Source: Bacteroidales bacterium
Lineage (GTDB): Bacteria; Bacteroidota; Bacteroidia; Bacteroidales; Marinilabiliaceae
Length of the DNA stretch: 19,300 nt
Assembly: GCA_900766825.1 (NCBI GenBank)
Contig: CAAFWU010000074.1
Location: 1-19,300, forward strand
Direction: 5' to 3'
Shown: one piece after another, positions 1 through 6,709 of the stretch
Layout of the letters: every line of letters starts with the position of its first letter
Position numbering within the stretch: the stretch's first letter is position 1
Translations under genes and position numbers: made by a program
Notes under the pieces: generated by a model
Databases searched by the model: none
Seen by the model: only the letters and a program-made list of their open reading frames with translations
Told to the model about the DNA's origin: nothing

Positions 1-2019
1 ATAGAGAGCCAGAAGTACGATAAATACGGCAATCTGATCTATCGCAAGATGGGCAACGGCACAGAAACGAAGTACGACTACGATGAGAAACGCCTCCACC
101 TGAACACCATGAGCCTCACGAGCAATGGCGTGAAGATGATGGAGAACGTCTATAAATACGATAACGTAGATAACATACTCGGTATCTCTAATGCAGCCAC
201 TCCAACAGGTGAAATTGGAGGCACATATAGCCACTCATACCAATACGACGAACTCAACCGTTTGATTAGTGCAAGCGGCAAAGCCAAAGACCAAAGTTAC
301 GAGCTACTCATGCGCTACGACGTGATGAGTAATCCTTTGCAGAAAGACTCGGTAACATACGAGTACAACACACCAAACCACCCAAATGCAGTAAGCAGCG
401 CAGGCAACAAACTTTTCACATACGATGCCAACGGCAACCCAATTTCGGTAGAAGATACCACAGCCAACACACTCCGCGTGATGCAGTGGGATGAGGAGAA
501 CCGCTTACAATCGTTGGGTGATGATGGTTACGTAAGCCGCTATACCTATAACCACGCTGGCGAGCGCGTGATAAAGAGCCACGAACCAACGACGGTTGCC
601 TTCGTGAATGGCGCTCCGCAAGGCATCTTGTGGCACGACAAGGACAACTGGACTATGTATGTTAGCCCGTACATGGTTGTGAATAGTGATAGATTTACCA
701 AACACTATTACGCAGGCTCGCAACGCATAGCAAGCAAAATAGGCGCAGGCGAGTTCAACAACCTTTACGATGCTTCCAAAGCGTGCGTAACGGCAGGTCA
801 GAAAGACTATGCGGAAAGATTGAACTTAATTACCCAATCCCGCAACGATTATTATGCTGCCCTTGGCATACCACCCGGCCCACCGACTGCAAAAGGCATT
901 TATGGCGAAGCGGAATACAGAGGCGAGTATGGCGACTACATTATTGAGCCATTAGGTGATTATAGTGTACCTACAGGTTGGCCAATGAAGCCCTACAAAC
1001 GCCCTTATGGTGGTACGCCAGGAGCACCCGTGATGTATGAGAAACCAAGCGACCCAGAAGATGAGGGAGCAGGCTATGGCTATTCCAATGCTGAAGGATT
1101 AGAAGAAAATGACATCTATTTCTACCATTCTGACCACTTAGGCAGTACTTCGTATATCACGGATTTGCAGGGTAATGCCACACAATTCGTATCTTATAAG
1201 CCATATGGCGAAGCTATTGTAGATGAGCATAATACCTCATACGAGCAGCCTTGGAAGTTCAACGGCAAAGAGTTGGATACGGAGACGGGACTATATTACT
1301 ATGGGGCGAGGTATTATGAGCCAGTGCTGGCGATGTGGTATGGTGTGGATGCACTGGCAGAGAAGTACCCAAGCATGGGTGGGTATGTGTATTGTGCGGG
1401 GAATCCGGTAGGAATTATTGACCCTGATGGGAATATTTTAGAAACAATATGGGATGTCGCTAATGTTGTTTTGGACGTTCAGAGTTTTATTACCAATGTT
1501 TCAGAAGGTAATTGGAGCGATGCCGCATTAGACGCAGGTGGATTTGTCCTTGATGTAGCAGCTGTGATGGTTCCAGTGATTCCTGGTGGTGCTGGAACTG
1601 CAATAAAGGCATCAAGAATTGCCGACAGAGCAGCAGATGCTGCAAAAACAGTTGATAAAGCCACGGAGGCAGGGAAAGCAGTAGGTAATGCGGCAGATGC
1701 AGGAAAAAACATTAAATCTTTTGGTGGTGGTGCTTCAACAAATAGTAGCACAAGTAATGAGGCTCTTAGAAAAGCCAAAGAATCTAACGGAATACCTCGT
1801 TCACAACAACCAGACAAAACTATCAAACCAAATACGCCAGAAGGAAAGGAAGCTGGACTAGATTTCCGTAATGGTAAGCAGTATGAATATACAAACTCTA
1901 AGGGAGAAAAAATAACTATTAGGCAAGACAAACCCGTAACTTATCCTGACGGTGGCAGTCAACCTGCACACTATAATGCAGGGAAAAATAATAAATTGGA
2001 TCAACACCATAATTATTGA
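1..2019 (+). CDS. RHS/YD-repeat polymorphic toxin, C-terminal part (5' end missing)
   Basis: The frame is open from base 1, so the gene starts outside the window; the ATG at 49 is internal. Seen: YD-type repeats (YDYDEKR, YQYDELNRL, FTYDANGNP) from about 1 to 560, then the RHS-associated core at about 1111-1434 (YHSDHLGSTSYITD, YKPYGE, FNGKELDTETGLYYYGARYY, ending NPVGIIDPDGN). After the core come 193 residues: an Ala/Gly-rich, partly hydrophobic pre-toxin segment (about 1440-1730), a polar Ser/Asn linker, and a terminal module with YEYTNSKGEK, TYPDGGSQPAHYN and a final QHHNY. Known: in RHS proteins the conserved shell encloses a variable C-terminal toxin released after the core, and a cognate immunity gene follows. 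The His-rich tail suggests a nuclease, possibly of the HNH/endonuclease VII-fold group; this assignment is by resemblance only. The RHS identity is very sure, the toxin activity is not. Composition becomes more AT-rich towards the 3' end, as expected for an exchangeable tip. Confidence 0.93.
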   Translation: MESQKYDKYGNLIYRKMGNGTETKYDYDEKRLHLNTMSLTSNGVKMMENVYKYDNVDNILGISNAATPTGEIGGTYSHSYQYDELNRLISASGKAKDQSYELLMRYDVMSNPLQKDSVTYEYNTPNHPNAVSSAGNKLFTYDANGNPISVEDTTANTLRVMQWDEENRLQSLGDDGYVSRYTYNHAGERVIKSHEPTTVAFVNGAPQGILWHDKDNWTMYVSPYMVVNSDRFTKHYYAGSQRIASKIGAGEFNNLYDASKACVTAGQKDYAERLNLITQSRNDYYAALGIPPGPPTAKGIYGEAEYRGEYGDYIIEPLGDYSVPTGWPMKPYKRPYGGTPGAPVMYEKPSDPEDEGAGYGYSNAEGLEENDIYFYHSDHLGSTSYITDLQGNATQFVSYKPYGEAIVDEHNTSYEQPWKFNGKELDTETGLYYYGARYYEPVLAMWYGVDALAEKYPSMGGYVYCAGNPVGIIDPDGNILETIWDVANVVLDVQSFITNVSEGNWSDAALDAGGFVLDVAAVMVPVIPGGAGTAIKASRIADRAADAAKTVDKATEAGKAVGNAADAGKNIKSFGGGASTNSSTSNEALRKAKESNGIPRSQQPDKTIKPNTPEGKEAGLDFRNGKQYEYTNSKGEKITIRQDKPVTYPDGGSQPAHYNAGKNNKLDQHHNY

Positions 2020-2028
2020 TTGCGTGTA

Positions 2029-2508
2029 ATGGAAACGAATGTGATTAAAGAGATATACAAAGGGCATTATCAGGTAATATTGGATTATCCGACTTCAAAA
2101 GATTTAGTCAACATTATAGATGTTTCCTATAAATATATATGGGGAATAAGTCATATTGAGAATTCGTTGGAATGGGAATCGTATGATTATCTTCTGTTTG
2201 GTAATAAAGTAAAAGCAGACACCACAATGGCTAGAAATTTAGAAATGGAGTTTCTTATTGATACTCATGCATTTTTGCATTTAATTCCTAAAATAAATCA
2301 GTCTATCAAGATAATACAGACAAACATTATTCCGCCTTATTATCTAAATATTAAACAGCTATCTGGCAAGTCGAAATACGATTTATTAAAGGACAAAATT
2401 GACTACTTGTTCGAGTTAGAACTTCCTGGTGCGACAGATTATGCGCCTTTAGTAAGCCCGGATATTACTTTTTTAGAAAGGGTATTAAAAAAGATGCAGG
2501 TGTTATAA
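2029..2508 (+). CDS. Candidate immunity protein for the upstream RHS toxin
   Basis: This ORF encodes 159 residues from the ATG at 2029. A TTG at 2020, directly after the toxin stop, would add three residues, but ATG is preferred. I do not recognise the family. The protein has no signal peptide or membrane segment, alternates aromatic and charged stretches (YKYIWGISHIENSLEWESYDYLLFG) and looks like a compact cytoplasmic domain with roughly balanced charge. Its role is inferred from position: it begins nine bases after an RHS toxin ORF on the same strand, which is where immunity genes lie. Base composition is much more AT-rich than the RHS core or the metabolic genes to the right, as is usual for horizontally exchanged toxin-immunity cassettes. 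It is the last gene before the insertion sequence. It could instead be an unrelated small orphan gene. Confidence 0.7.
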   Translation: METNVIKEIYKGHYQVILDYPTSKDLVNIIDVSYKYIWGISHIENSLEWESYDYLLFGNKVKADTTMARNLEMEFLIDTHAFLHLIPKINQSIKIIQTNIIPPYYLNIKQLSGKSKYDLLKDKIDYLFELELPGATDYAPLVSPDITFLERVLKKMQVL

Positions 2509-2568
2509 ATTCTAAATTAATATTCGCTAAACTAAAATATCAATTAGGCTTTTGCATTTATTAGGTGT

Positions 2569-2594
2569 ACTATGGTACTCCCTATTCTTAGACA
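2569..2594. repeat. Left terminal inverted repeat of the IS3 element
   Basis: This 26-base end reads ACTAT, GG, TACTCCC, TATTC, TTAGACA. It matches the reverse complement of 3875-3901 apart from the GG/AA difference, one inserted base and two or three substitutions. It lies 60 bases after the putative immunity gene stop. Confidence 0.7.
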
Positions 2595-2628
2595 GGTATT
2601 AACATTATTTTATTATTGCTTTAGCTAT

Positions 2629-2680
2629 TCTCTGTTGGAGAGAGGAGTGGGGGTACCCCCACTCCTCTCTCCAACAGAGA
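2629..2680. repeat. Perfect 52-bp palindrome at the transposase 3' end
   Basis: Positions 2629 to 2680 read identically on both strands, centred on GTAC at 2653-2656 with no unpaired loop. The arms contain GGAGAGAGGAGTGGGGG and its complement. It begins three bases past the orfB stop codon and lies inside the left IS end, 34 bases from the inverted repeat. As RNA it would form a very stable hairpin on either strand. No T-run follows on either side, so a classical intrinsic terminator is not supported. It might block read-through into or out of the IS, or be a separate small palindromic insertion. Confidence 0.9.
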
Positions 2681-2683
2681 GTT

Positions 2684-3541
2684 TTAATTTTTGCTTTCGC
2701 TTGCAATTTGACTTAGGTATTTTTTCGAGGGGAATATAAAGTCCTCAAGAGCCTGATGTGGTCTCTTTTCGTTATAGAACTCTATAAAATCACCTATGCC
2801 CTTTCTAAGAGAACTGACAGAGTCTGTAGGGTAAAGATAAACGTATTCTTGCTTAATAGTACGCCAAAATCTCTCTATCCATATATTATCTTTACATCTC
2901 CCACGTCCATCCATACTAACTCTTATACCTCGATTCTTTAGCATATCAATCCAATCTTTCGAAGTATATTGAGAACCTTGGTCTGTGTTGATGATTTCTG
3001 GAATACCATACTTAGCGATACATTCATCTAACAGTTCTGTGCAATTTGAGCCGTCTAACGTGTTACTAAGCCTCCAACCTACTATATATCGGCTATATAC
3101 GTCTATTACGGCATAAAGGTACATAAAACCATACCGCATTGGGATGTATGTTATATCTGTACTCCATACTTGATTGGCATGATTTATATCAAGCCCTTTC
3201 AAAAGATATGGATGTACATATTCCGCTTGCCCCAACTTTGTGAGCTTAGGCTGTGGGTAGATAGCTTGTAAACCCATTTTTCGAAGTAATCGGCGAACCC
3301 GTTTGTGATTAACACAGAAGCCATTATCTTTAAGATATAGACGCATGGTCTGTACTCCTGTTGTTGGATGTTCCATATAGTATTTATCCATGAGGTTCAT
3401 AATCTCAAGGTTTTCTTTCTTCTCTGGAACATGGCTATAATAGAGGGATGAGCGATTTAAACCCATCAATTTACAATATCGTGCTCTACTTATGCCTACG
3501 GGACGCTTAGCCTCGAATTTAGCTACTTCTTCTTTACGCAA
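2684..3541 (-). CDS. IS3-family transposase OrfB (DDE integrase-type catalytic subunit)
   Basis: OrfB is 285 residues counted from the TTG at 3541; in vivo it is probably made mainly as the C-terminal part of an OrfAB fusion. An N-terminal HTH_21-like region (about 43-95, with HPTTGVQTMRLYLK) precedes an rve integrase core. The catalytic triad is visible: D129 in WSTDITYI, D187 in NTDQGSQYTS and E223 in DNIWIERFWRTIK. The last two are separated by 35 residues, the IS3 hallmark. The C-terminus has the usual YNEKRPHQAL motif. The frame is intact and full length, so the enzyme may be active. It is expected to catalyse copy-out, paste-in transposition through a circular intermediate, as known for the family. 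OrfB overlaps orfA by 19 bases in the -1 frame. Confidence 0.95.
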   Translation of the reverse strand: MRKEEVAKFEAKRPVGISRARYCKLMGLNRSSLYYSHVPEKKENLEIMNLMDKYYMEHPTTGVQTMRLYLKDNGFCVNHKRVRRLLRKMGLQAIYPQPKLTKLGQAEYVHPYLLKGLDINHANQVWSTDITYIPMRYGFMYLYAVIDVYSRYIVGWRLSNTLDGSNCTELLDECIAKYGIPEIINTDQGSQYTSKDWIDMLKNRGIRVSMDGRGRCKDNIWIERFWRTIKQEYVYLYPTDSVSSLRKGIGDFIEFYNEKRPHQALEDFIFPSKKYLSQIASESKN

Positions 3542-3828
3542 TACGTCTCGTAGGCTTCCGCAAAAAAATCTACCTCAAGAGTTAATTGACCAACTTTCTT
3601 AAGCAGACGATCTCGTTCTGAAACCACCTTCTTGAATTCCTTGTCTTGGCTGACTGTTTCGTCAAAGATGTTTTTCGACTTCTCAAGAAATGTCTTCTTC
3701 CACTCTATAATAATGGCTGGCGCTACTCCATACTTTTTGGCCAACTCTGGAAGTGTAGATGTCTCCTTGAGAGCCTCGATGACCACCTTGTGCTTGAAAG
3801 ATGAATCATACTTACTTTTCCTGCCCAT
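3523..3828 (-). CDS. IS3-family transposase OrfA (HTH DNA-binding subunit)
   Basis: OrfA is 101 residues, a transposase_8-type protein. The N-terminal helix-turn-helix region (about 8-50, with FKHKVVIEALKETSTLPELAKKYGVAPAIIIEWKK) should bind the terminal inverted repeats. A C-terminal coiled-coil-like helix (about 60-92, with heptad-like leucines in ERDRLLKKVGQLTLEVDFF) is the usual dimerisation segment. The ORF ends with a short tail after the slippery site; ribosomes that shift -1 there continue into orfB. The start is the ATG at 3828, 47 bases inside the right inverted repeat. Length and layout are normal for the family and nothing appears broken. Confidence 0.93.
   Translation of the reverse strand: MGRKSKYDSSFKHKVVIEALKETSTLPELAKKYGVAPAIIIEWKKTFLEKSKNIFDETVSQDKEFKKVVSERDRLLKKVGQLTLEVDFFAEAYETYCVKKK
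3562..3568 (-). promoter_or_regulatory. Programmed -1 frameshift slippery site of the IS3 transposase
   Basis: The minus strand reads GAT TTT TTT GCG at the end of orfA, a run of seven T. Slipping back one base gives TGC GGA AGC CTA CGA GAC GTA TTG CGT AAA, which runs into orfB without a stop. The fusion junction would be EVDFF-CGSLRDVLRKEEVAKF. The offset between the two frames is exactly -1, as in other IS3 elements. Confidence 0.85.
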
Positions 3829-3874
3829 TTTTTTTCTTCTTATTTCTCAAAGATAAAAACCTTTCTCTTTGAGT

Positions 3875-3901
3875 TGTCTAAAAATTGGGGAGTATTATAG
3901 T
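3875..3901. repeat. Right terminal inverted repeat of the IS3 element
   Basis: Read on the minus strand this end is ACTAT, AA, TACTCCC, CAATTT, TTAGACA. It pairs imperfectly with 2569-2594. It lies just upstream of orfA, where the family places the transposase promoter. Confidence 0.7.
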
Positions 3902-3917
3902 CGCCATTCACCCCCCC

Positions 3918-3973
3918 AAAAAAACAAAAACACACTTCCCCTCCCCCAGACAGAAACAGCCGAGGGAGGGGAA
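3918..3973 (-). terminator. Intrinsic terminator for the GH28 gene
   Basis: On the minus strand a perfect 10-bp stem (TTCCCCTCCC at 3973-3964, GGGAGGGGAA at 3945-3936) with an 18-base loop is followed, after GTGTG, by a T-rich run (TTTTTGTTTTTTT, 3930-3918). It begins 72 bases past the GH28 stop. It also insulates the gene from the IS and the RHS cassette. Confidence 0.8.
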
Positions 3974-4044
3974 AGCCTCATTATGCAAAATCTATTGTTT
4001 CAAGCGCACAGGAGAACAAACAAATTGTTCTGACAGACCGATAT

Positions 4045-5472
4045 TTATTCTGCCACAGGACTAACCACAGCCTCGCCATTGATGAGCAAGTTGCTGAAAG
4101 TCACGTTGGTGGCTGCGTTTATCTTGTTACCCTTCTCCACACCGTTGAAGTTGCAGTCGGTCACGTTGATGTCTATAACGTTCTCGGGTGCCGAGGGCAG
4201 ACCGTCGATGAAAACACCATATTTACTCTTGCTGCTGTTTACGCCACTGATGTTCACGTTGCGAACAATGGGAGGATAGATATGGTCGCAGTTCTCTTCG
4301 GGCTCATAGAGCAAGTTAATCTTGAGCACACTCTCGTTACATACGCCCACGTTTACGTTGCGAACCCACACGTTCTCTATTATGCCGCCACGGCAGTCGC
4401 TAGTCTTGATGCGGATCACACGATCCAATTCGGGGCTATCCATATCGCAGTTCTCGACCCAGAGGTTACTGAAGCCGCCCGATATCTCGCTGCCGAGCAC
4501 CACACCGCCGTGACCGTTCTTCATCTTGCAGTTGCGAACGTAGACGTTTTGGGTACCCTTGCCATTGCGACCATCGTTGTTGCGACCGCTCTTGATGGCA
4601 ATGCAGTCGTCGCCCGTGTTGAACGAGCAATCCTCTATGAGCACATTGGTGCAGCTCTCGGGGTCGCAGCCGTCGCCATTGGGACCGAAGTTGTCGAAGG
4701 TCACGCCACGCACTGTAAGGTCGGTAACGTTGAGGGGGTGCAGGGTCCAGAAGGGTGAGTCTTTGAGTGTTACGCCCTCGATGAGCACGTTGCGGCTATT
4801 GCAAATGTTCACCAACTGAGGGCGCAGACCCTCCGCTATGGTGAATATCTTACGCTCGCCGAGAGGAGTCTTGTTGCGGTCGTAGGCCAAGAGGGTGTCG
4901 CGACCTGCCTTTTGGCTGAGCTTGGTTTCGTCCCATCCGTAGGCCTTCTTGCCCTTCATATACCACCAGACCTCGTTGCTGCCCTGACCATCCAGAACGC
5001 CTTTGCCCGTTATGGCCACGTTGATGCAACTGTCGGCATAGACCAAAGGATGGAGGTTTTGGCAGTCGAGACCCTCCCAACGTGTAACTACGGTCTCGGC
5101 ATAGAGGTCGTAGTTGGTGGAAAAGAGGAGTTTAGCCCCCTCGCTGACGTGGAGGTTGACGTTGCTGCGCAATGTTATGGGACCTGTGGCCCAGTCGCCA
5201 GCGGGAATCAGAACCACGCCGCCGCCCGTTGCGCTGCAAGAGTCGATGGCGGCACATATGGCAGCCATATTTGCTTTGGCATCGGCACCAGCCTGAGCGC
5301 CAAAGTCGACGATGTTGAATGTGTCTGTGCAGAAGGTAGGCACAACCATGCTGTCTACCATGCTCTGAGCAGCCTTAAAAGCCAAGGTCATGGAGTCTGG
5401 AGCTGGCTGTGAGCAACCCACGGTTGCCAGCATAGCCACGGCAGCAAGAGGTGCATAACTGTGTCGGATCAT
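4045..5472 (-). CDS. GH28 polygalacturonase-family lipoprotein
   Basis: A pectin-degrading right-handed beta-helix enzyme that probably hydrolyses galacturonosyl linkages in homogalacturonan or rhamnogalacturonan. The frame is open to an ATG at 5541, but the start at 5472 is preferred because it places a lipoprotein signal (hydrophobic stretch ending ATVGC, Cys20) at the N-terminus, giving 475 residues. GH28 signatures are in order: GPNGDGCD (D267, D270), NTGDDC (D288, D289), a conserved GHGG (H321) and RIKT (R354, K356), which form the active site. SPFWTLHP (239-246) is typical of Bacteroidetes exo-acting GH28 enzymes. The lipid anchor suggests location in the outer membrane or periplasm. 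The gene is transcribed alone, separated from mgtC by about 200 bases and ended by the terminator at 3918-3973. Exo versus endo action and the exact substrate cannot be told here. Confidence 0.92.
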   Translation of the reverse strand: MIRHSYAPLAAVAMLATVGCSQPAPDSMTLAFKAAQSMVDSMVVPTFCTDTFNIVDFGAQAGADAKANMAAICAAIDSCSATGGGVVLIPAGDWATGPITLRSNVNLHVSEGAKLLFSTNYDLYAETVVTRWEGLDCQNLHPLVYADSCINVAITGKGVLDGQGSNEVWWYMKGKKAYGWDETKLSQKAGRDTLLAYDRNKTPLGERKIFTIAEGLRPQLVNICNSRNVLIEGVTLKDSPFWTLHPLNVTDLTVRGVTFDNFGPNGDGCDPESCTNVLIEDCSFNTGDDCIAIKSGRNNDGRNGKGTQNVYVRNCKMKNGHGGVVLGSEISGGFSNLWVENCDMDSPELDRVIRIKTSDCRGGIIENVWVRNVNVGVCNESVLKINLLYEPEENCDHIYPPIVRNVNISGVNSSKSKYGVFIDGLPSAPENVIDINVTDCNFNGVEKGNKINAATNVTFSNLLINGEAVVSPVAE

Positions 5473-5495
5473 ATCTTGATGTTTTTGTCGTTTTT

Positions 5496-5528
5496 GTTCT
5501 TTGCTAACACAAAGTTTGTAAAAAGAAC
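5496..5528 (-). promoter_or_regulatory. Dyad upstream of the GH28 gene
   Basis: GTTCTTT (5496-5502) and AAAGAAC (5522-5528) form a 7-bp inverted repeat, with CTTTG/CAAAG nested on its left side, 24-56 bases upstream of the preferred GH28 start. It could be an operator or a leader hairpin. No clean TAnnTTTG box was found beside it, so the role is uncertain. Confidence 0.3.
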
Positions 5529-5623
5529 CGATGTGTGCCAACGGTTGCGCAAAAGGTGACGTTTATTCACCCCTTAAGTGTCGTTTTATCTACGCTTGCC
5601 GCCTCTCTTGCCCCTTCTCTTGC

Positions 5624-5655
5624 CTCATAGAGCCTCAATCTATGTGCTCTATGAG
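5624..5655 (-). terminator. Hairpin after mgtC (possible transcript end)
   Basis: CTCATAGAGC and GCTCTATGAG form a perfect 10-bp inverted repeat with a 12-base loop, 21 bases past the mgtC stop. No T-run follows on the minus strand, so it may stabilise the 3' end of the GH2-recF-DUF721-mgtC transcript rather than terminate it alone. Confidence 0.45.
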
Positions 5656-5676
5656 CCTCCGCCCAAGGTGCCGAGC

Positions 5677-6381
5677 CTATGCAATAATGTTCACGTTTGT
5701 CACGCTCTCCACCTCGGCCAAAGCGCGAATTATGTCGCCCTTCTGAATTTTGCACCCCACAGTCATGCGAAATGTCACCGAAGAGCGATTGGTTGTCAAG
5801 TTGCTCTCAACCGACGATTCTCGCAAACTGGCACCTGTGGCCAGAACCACGCTGCGTAGCCTATCGATGTCGGGCACAGCCTCGGTGGTCTCCACGGTAA
5901 GTATCAGGTTCTCGCCGTCTATGCCCAGCCAACGCTCGATGCGTTCCATGGTGCTGAGCACAAAGAGAGTGAAGAGTGTCATCAGAATGGCCCCAATGTA
6001 GAGCCCTGCGCCGGCCGTCATGCCCACAATGCTCGTTTGCCATATGCAAGCTGCCGATGTCAGACCCTGTATGCCTCCCTTGCTCTTGACAATGGCGCCA
6101 GCACCCAGAAAGCCCACGCCCGCCAGCACCTGAGCCGCAATGCGCCCTGGGTCGCCATTGAGCATGTCGGGGTAGGCCTGCGGAATCCAGATGGAGATGA
6201 TGACGGCGGCCGTGGAGCCCATGCATATCAGAGTGAAGGTGCGGAGCCCAGCATCGTGGCGGTGCATCTGGCGTTCGCCACCTATGAAGAGGCCCAGAAT
6301 GAGGCCCAGTAGCAAGCGCCCCACAACGGTAGACGTGGTTATGTGTGTGCTGGATAGAACCTCAGCTATGTAGTCGAACAT
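5677..6381 (-). CDS. MgtC/SapB family membrane protein
   Basis: A 234-residue inner-membrane protein. The N-terminal part (about 17-145) holds four or five hydrophobic segments with the family signatures GLILGLFIGGERQ (26-38), LRTFTLICMGS and GVGFLGAGAIVKSKGGIQGLTSAA (89-111). The C-terminal 75 residues (about 158-234) form a soluble ACT-like domain, present in the longer MgtC subgroup. Members have been linked to Mg2+ limitation, acid tolerance and regulation of the F-type ATPase in pathogens; in gut Bacteroidales the role is not established. The gene starts 13 bases after the DUF721 stop on the same strand, so it is probably the last gene of the GH2-recF-DUF721-mgtC transcript. Length and motifs are normal. 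Confidence 0.93.
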   Translation of the reverse strand: MFDYIAEVLSSTHITTSTVVGRLLLGLILGLFIGGERQMHRHDAGLRTFTLICMGSTAAVIISIWIPQAYPDMLNGDPGRIAAQVLAGVGFLGAGAIVKSKGGIQGLTSAACIWQTSIVGMTAGAGLYIGAILMTLFTLFVLSTMERIERWLGIDGENLILTVETTEAVPDIDRLRSVVLATGASLRESSVESNLTTNRSSVTFRMTVGCKIQKGDIIRALAEVESVTNVNIIA

Positions 6382-6394
6382 AATGTGTGTGTTG

Positions 6395-6685
6395 TTAGCT
6401 CAATCGGATCTCTTTTACAATGTCTTCGCCCACAGCTTTGTTTATGGTCGCAATTATTTTGCCGCGAAGGTAGAAGACCTCCTGACGGACCACGCTGCTG
6501 CTTATGCTCACATACATTATGCCATCTCGCACGCGCACCGATGTGGTGTGACGGTTTACGGTGGGTCCCATCACGTTGAGCCACAAGGCTTCGGCGCGAT
6601 GCTCCAACATCTTTTTGGCTGTGCCATCGGAGCGCAGCACATCCTGCAGCACCTCCGATAGTTTTTTGCTTGTGTCCAGTTTCAT
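6395..6685 (-). CDS. DUF721 / DciA-like protein
   Basis: A 96-residue protein of the DUF721 (DciA-related) family. Seen: an N-terminal amphipathic helix (KLSEVLQDVLRSDG), the core AEALWLNVMGPTVNRHTTSVRVRDGIMYVSISSSVVRQEVFYLRGKIIATINKAVGE and a short basic end. The W-x-x-V-x-G-x-x-x-x-x-H-T pattern and the V-x-x-G-x-L/M-x-V-x-x-S-S stretch are characteristic. In other bacteria DciA helps load the replicative helicase DnaB and is often encoded next to recF or other replication genes. The role here is inferred from family and neighbour. It starts 24 bases after the recF stop, and this pairing is common in Bacteroidetes. The short length is normal for the phylum. Confidence 0.85.
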   Translation of the reverse strand: MKLDTSKKLSEVLQDVLRSDGTAKKMLEHRAEALWLNVMGPTVNRHTTSVRVRDGIMYVSISSSVVRQEVFYLRGKIIATINKAVGEDIVKEIRLS

Positions 6686-6709
6686 GATTCTCTTTTAGGA
6701 AATGGTCTT

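Larger units (their letters stand above)
2569..3901 (-). mobile_element. IS3-family insertion sequence (about 1.33 kb)
   Basis: The element has overlapping orfA and orfB on the minus strand, flanked by related terminal sequences. The left end (2569-2594) and the reverse complement of the right end (3875-3901) share ACTAT, TACTCCC and TTAGACA in the same order, with one indel and a few substitutions. Length, gene order, a -1 frameshift window and a DDE transposase with 35-residue D-E spacing all fit the IS3 family. I see no convincing 3-5 bp target duplication: the bases outside are TGT on the left and CGC on the right. The exact outer ends may therefore be a few bases off, or a flank may have been rearranged. 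The element lies between the RHS toxin cassette and the GH28 gene and interrupts no recognisable gene. Confidence 0.88.

Noticed and set aside
1479..1931. 150-codon minus-strand ORF across the RHS pre-toxin region
   Set aside because: It is a shadow of the Ala-rich repeats in the RHS frame, which is continuous and well supported.
4024..4038. 15-base near match (ATTGTTCTGAC-GAC) shared with 18945-18959
   Set aside because: One mismatch in 15 bases is expected by chance several times among all pairs in a window this long, and the two sites lie in unrelated contexts.
5473..5541. Earlier ATG for the GH28 protein
   Set aside because: It would bury the lipoprotein signal peptide behind 23 charged residues; the ATG at 5472 gives a standard signal.
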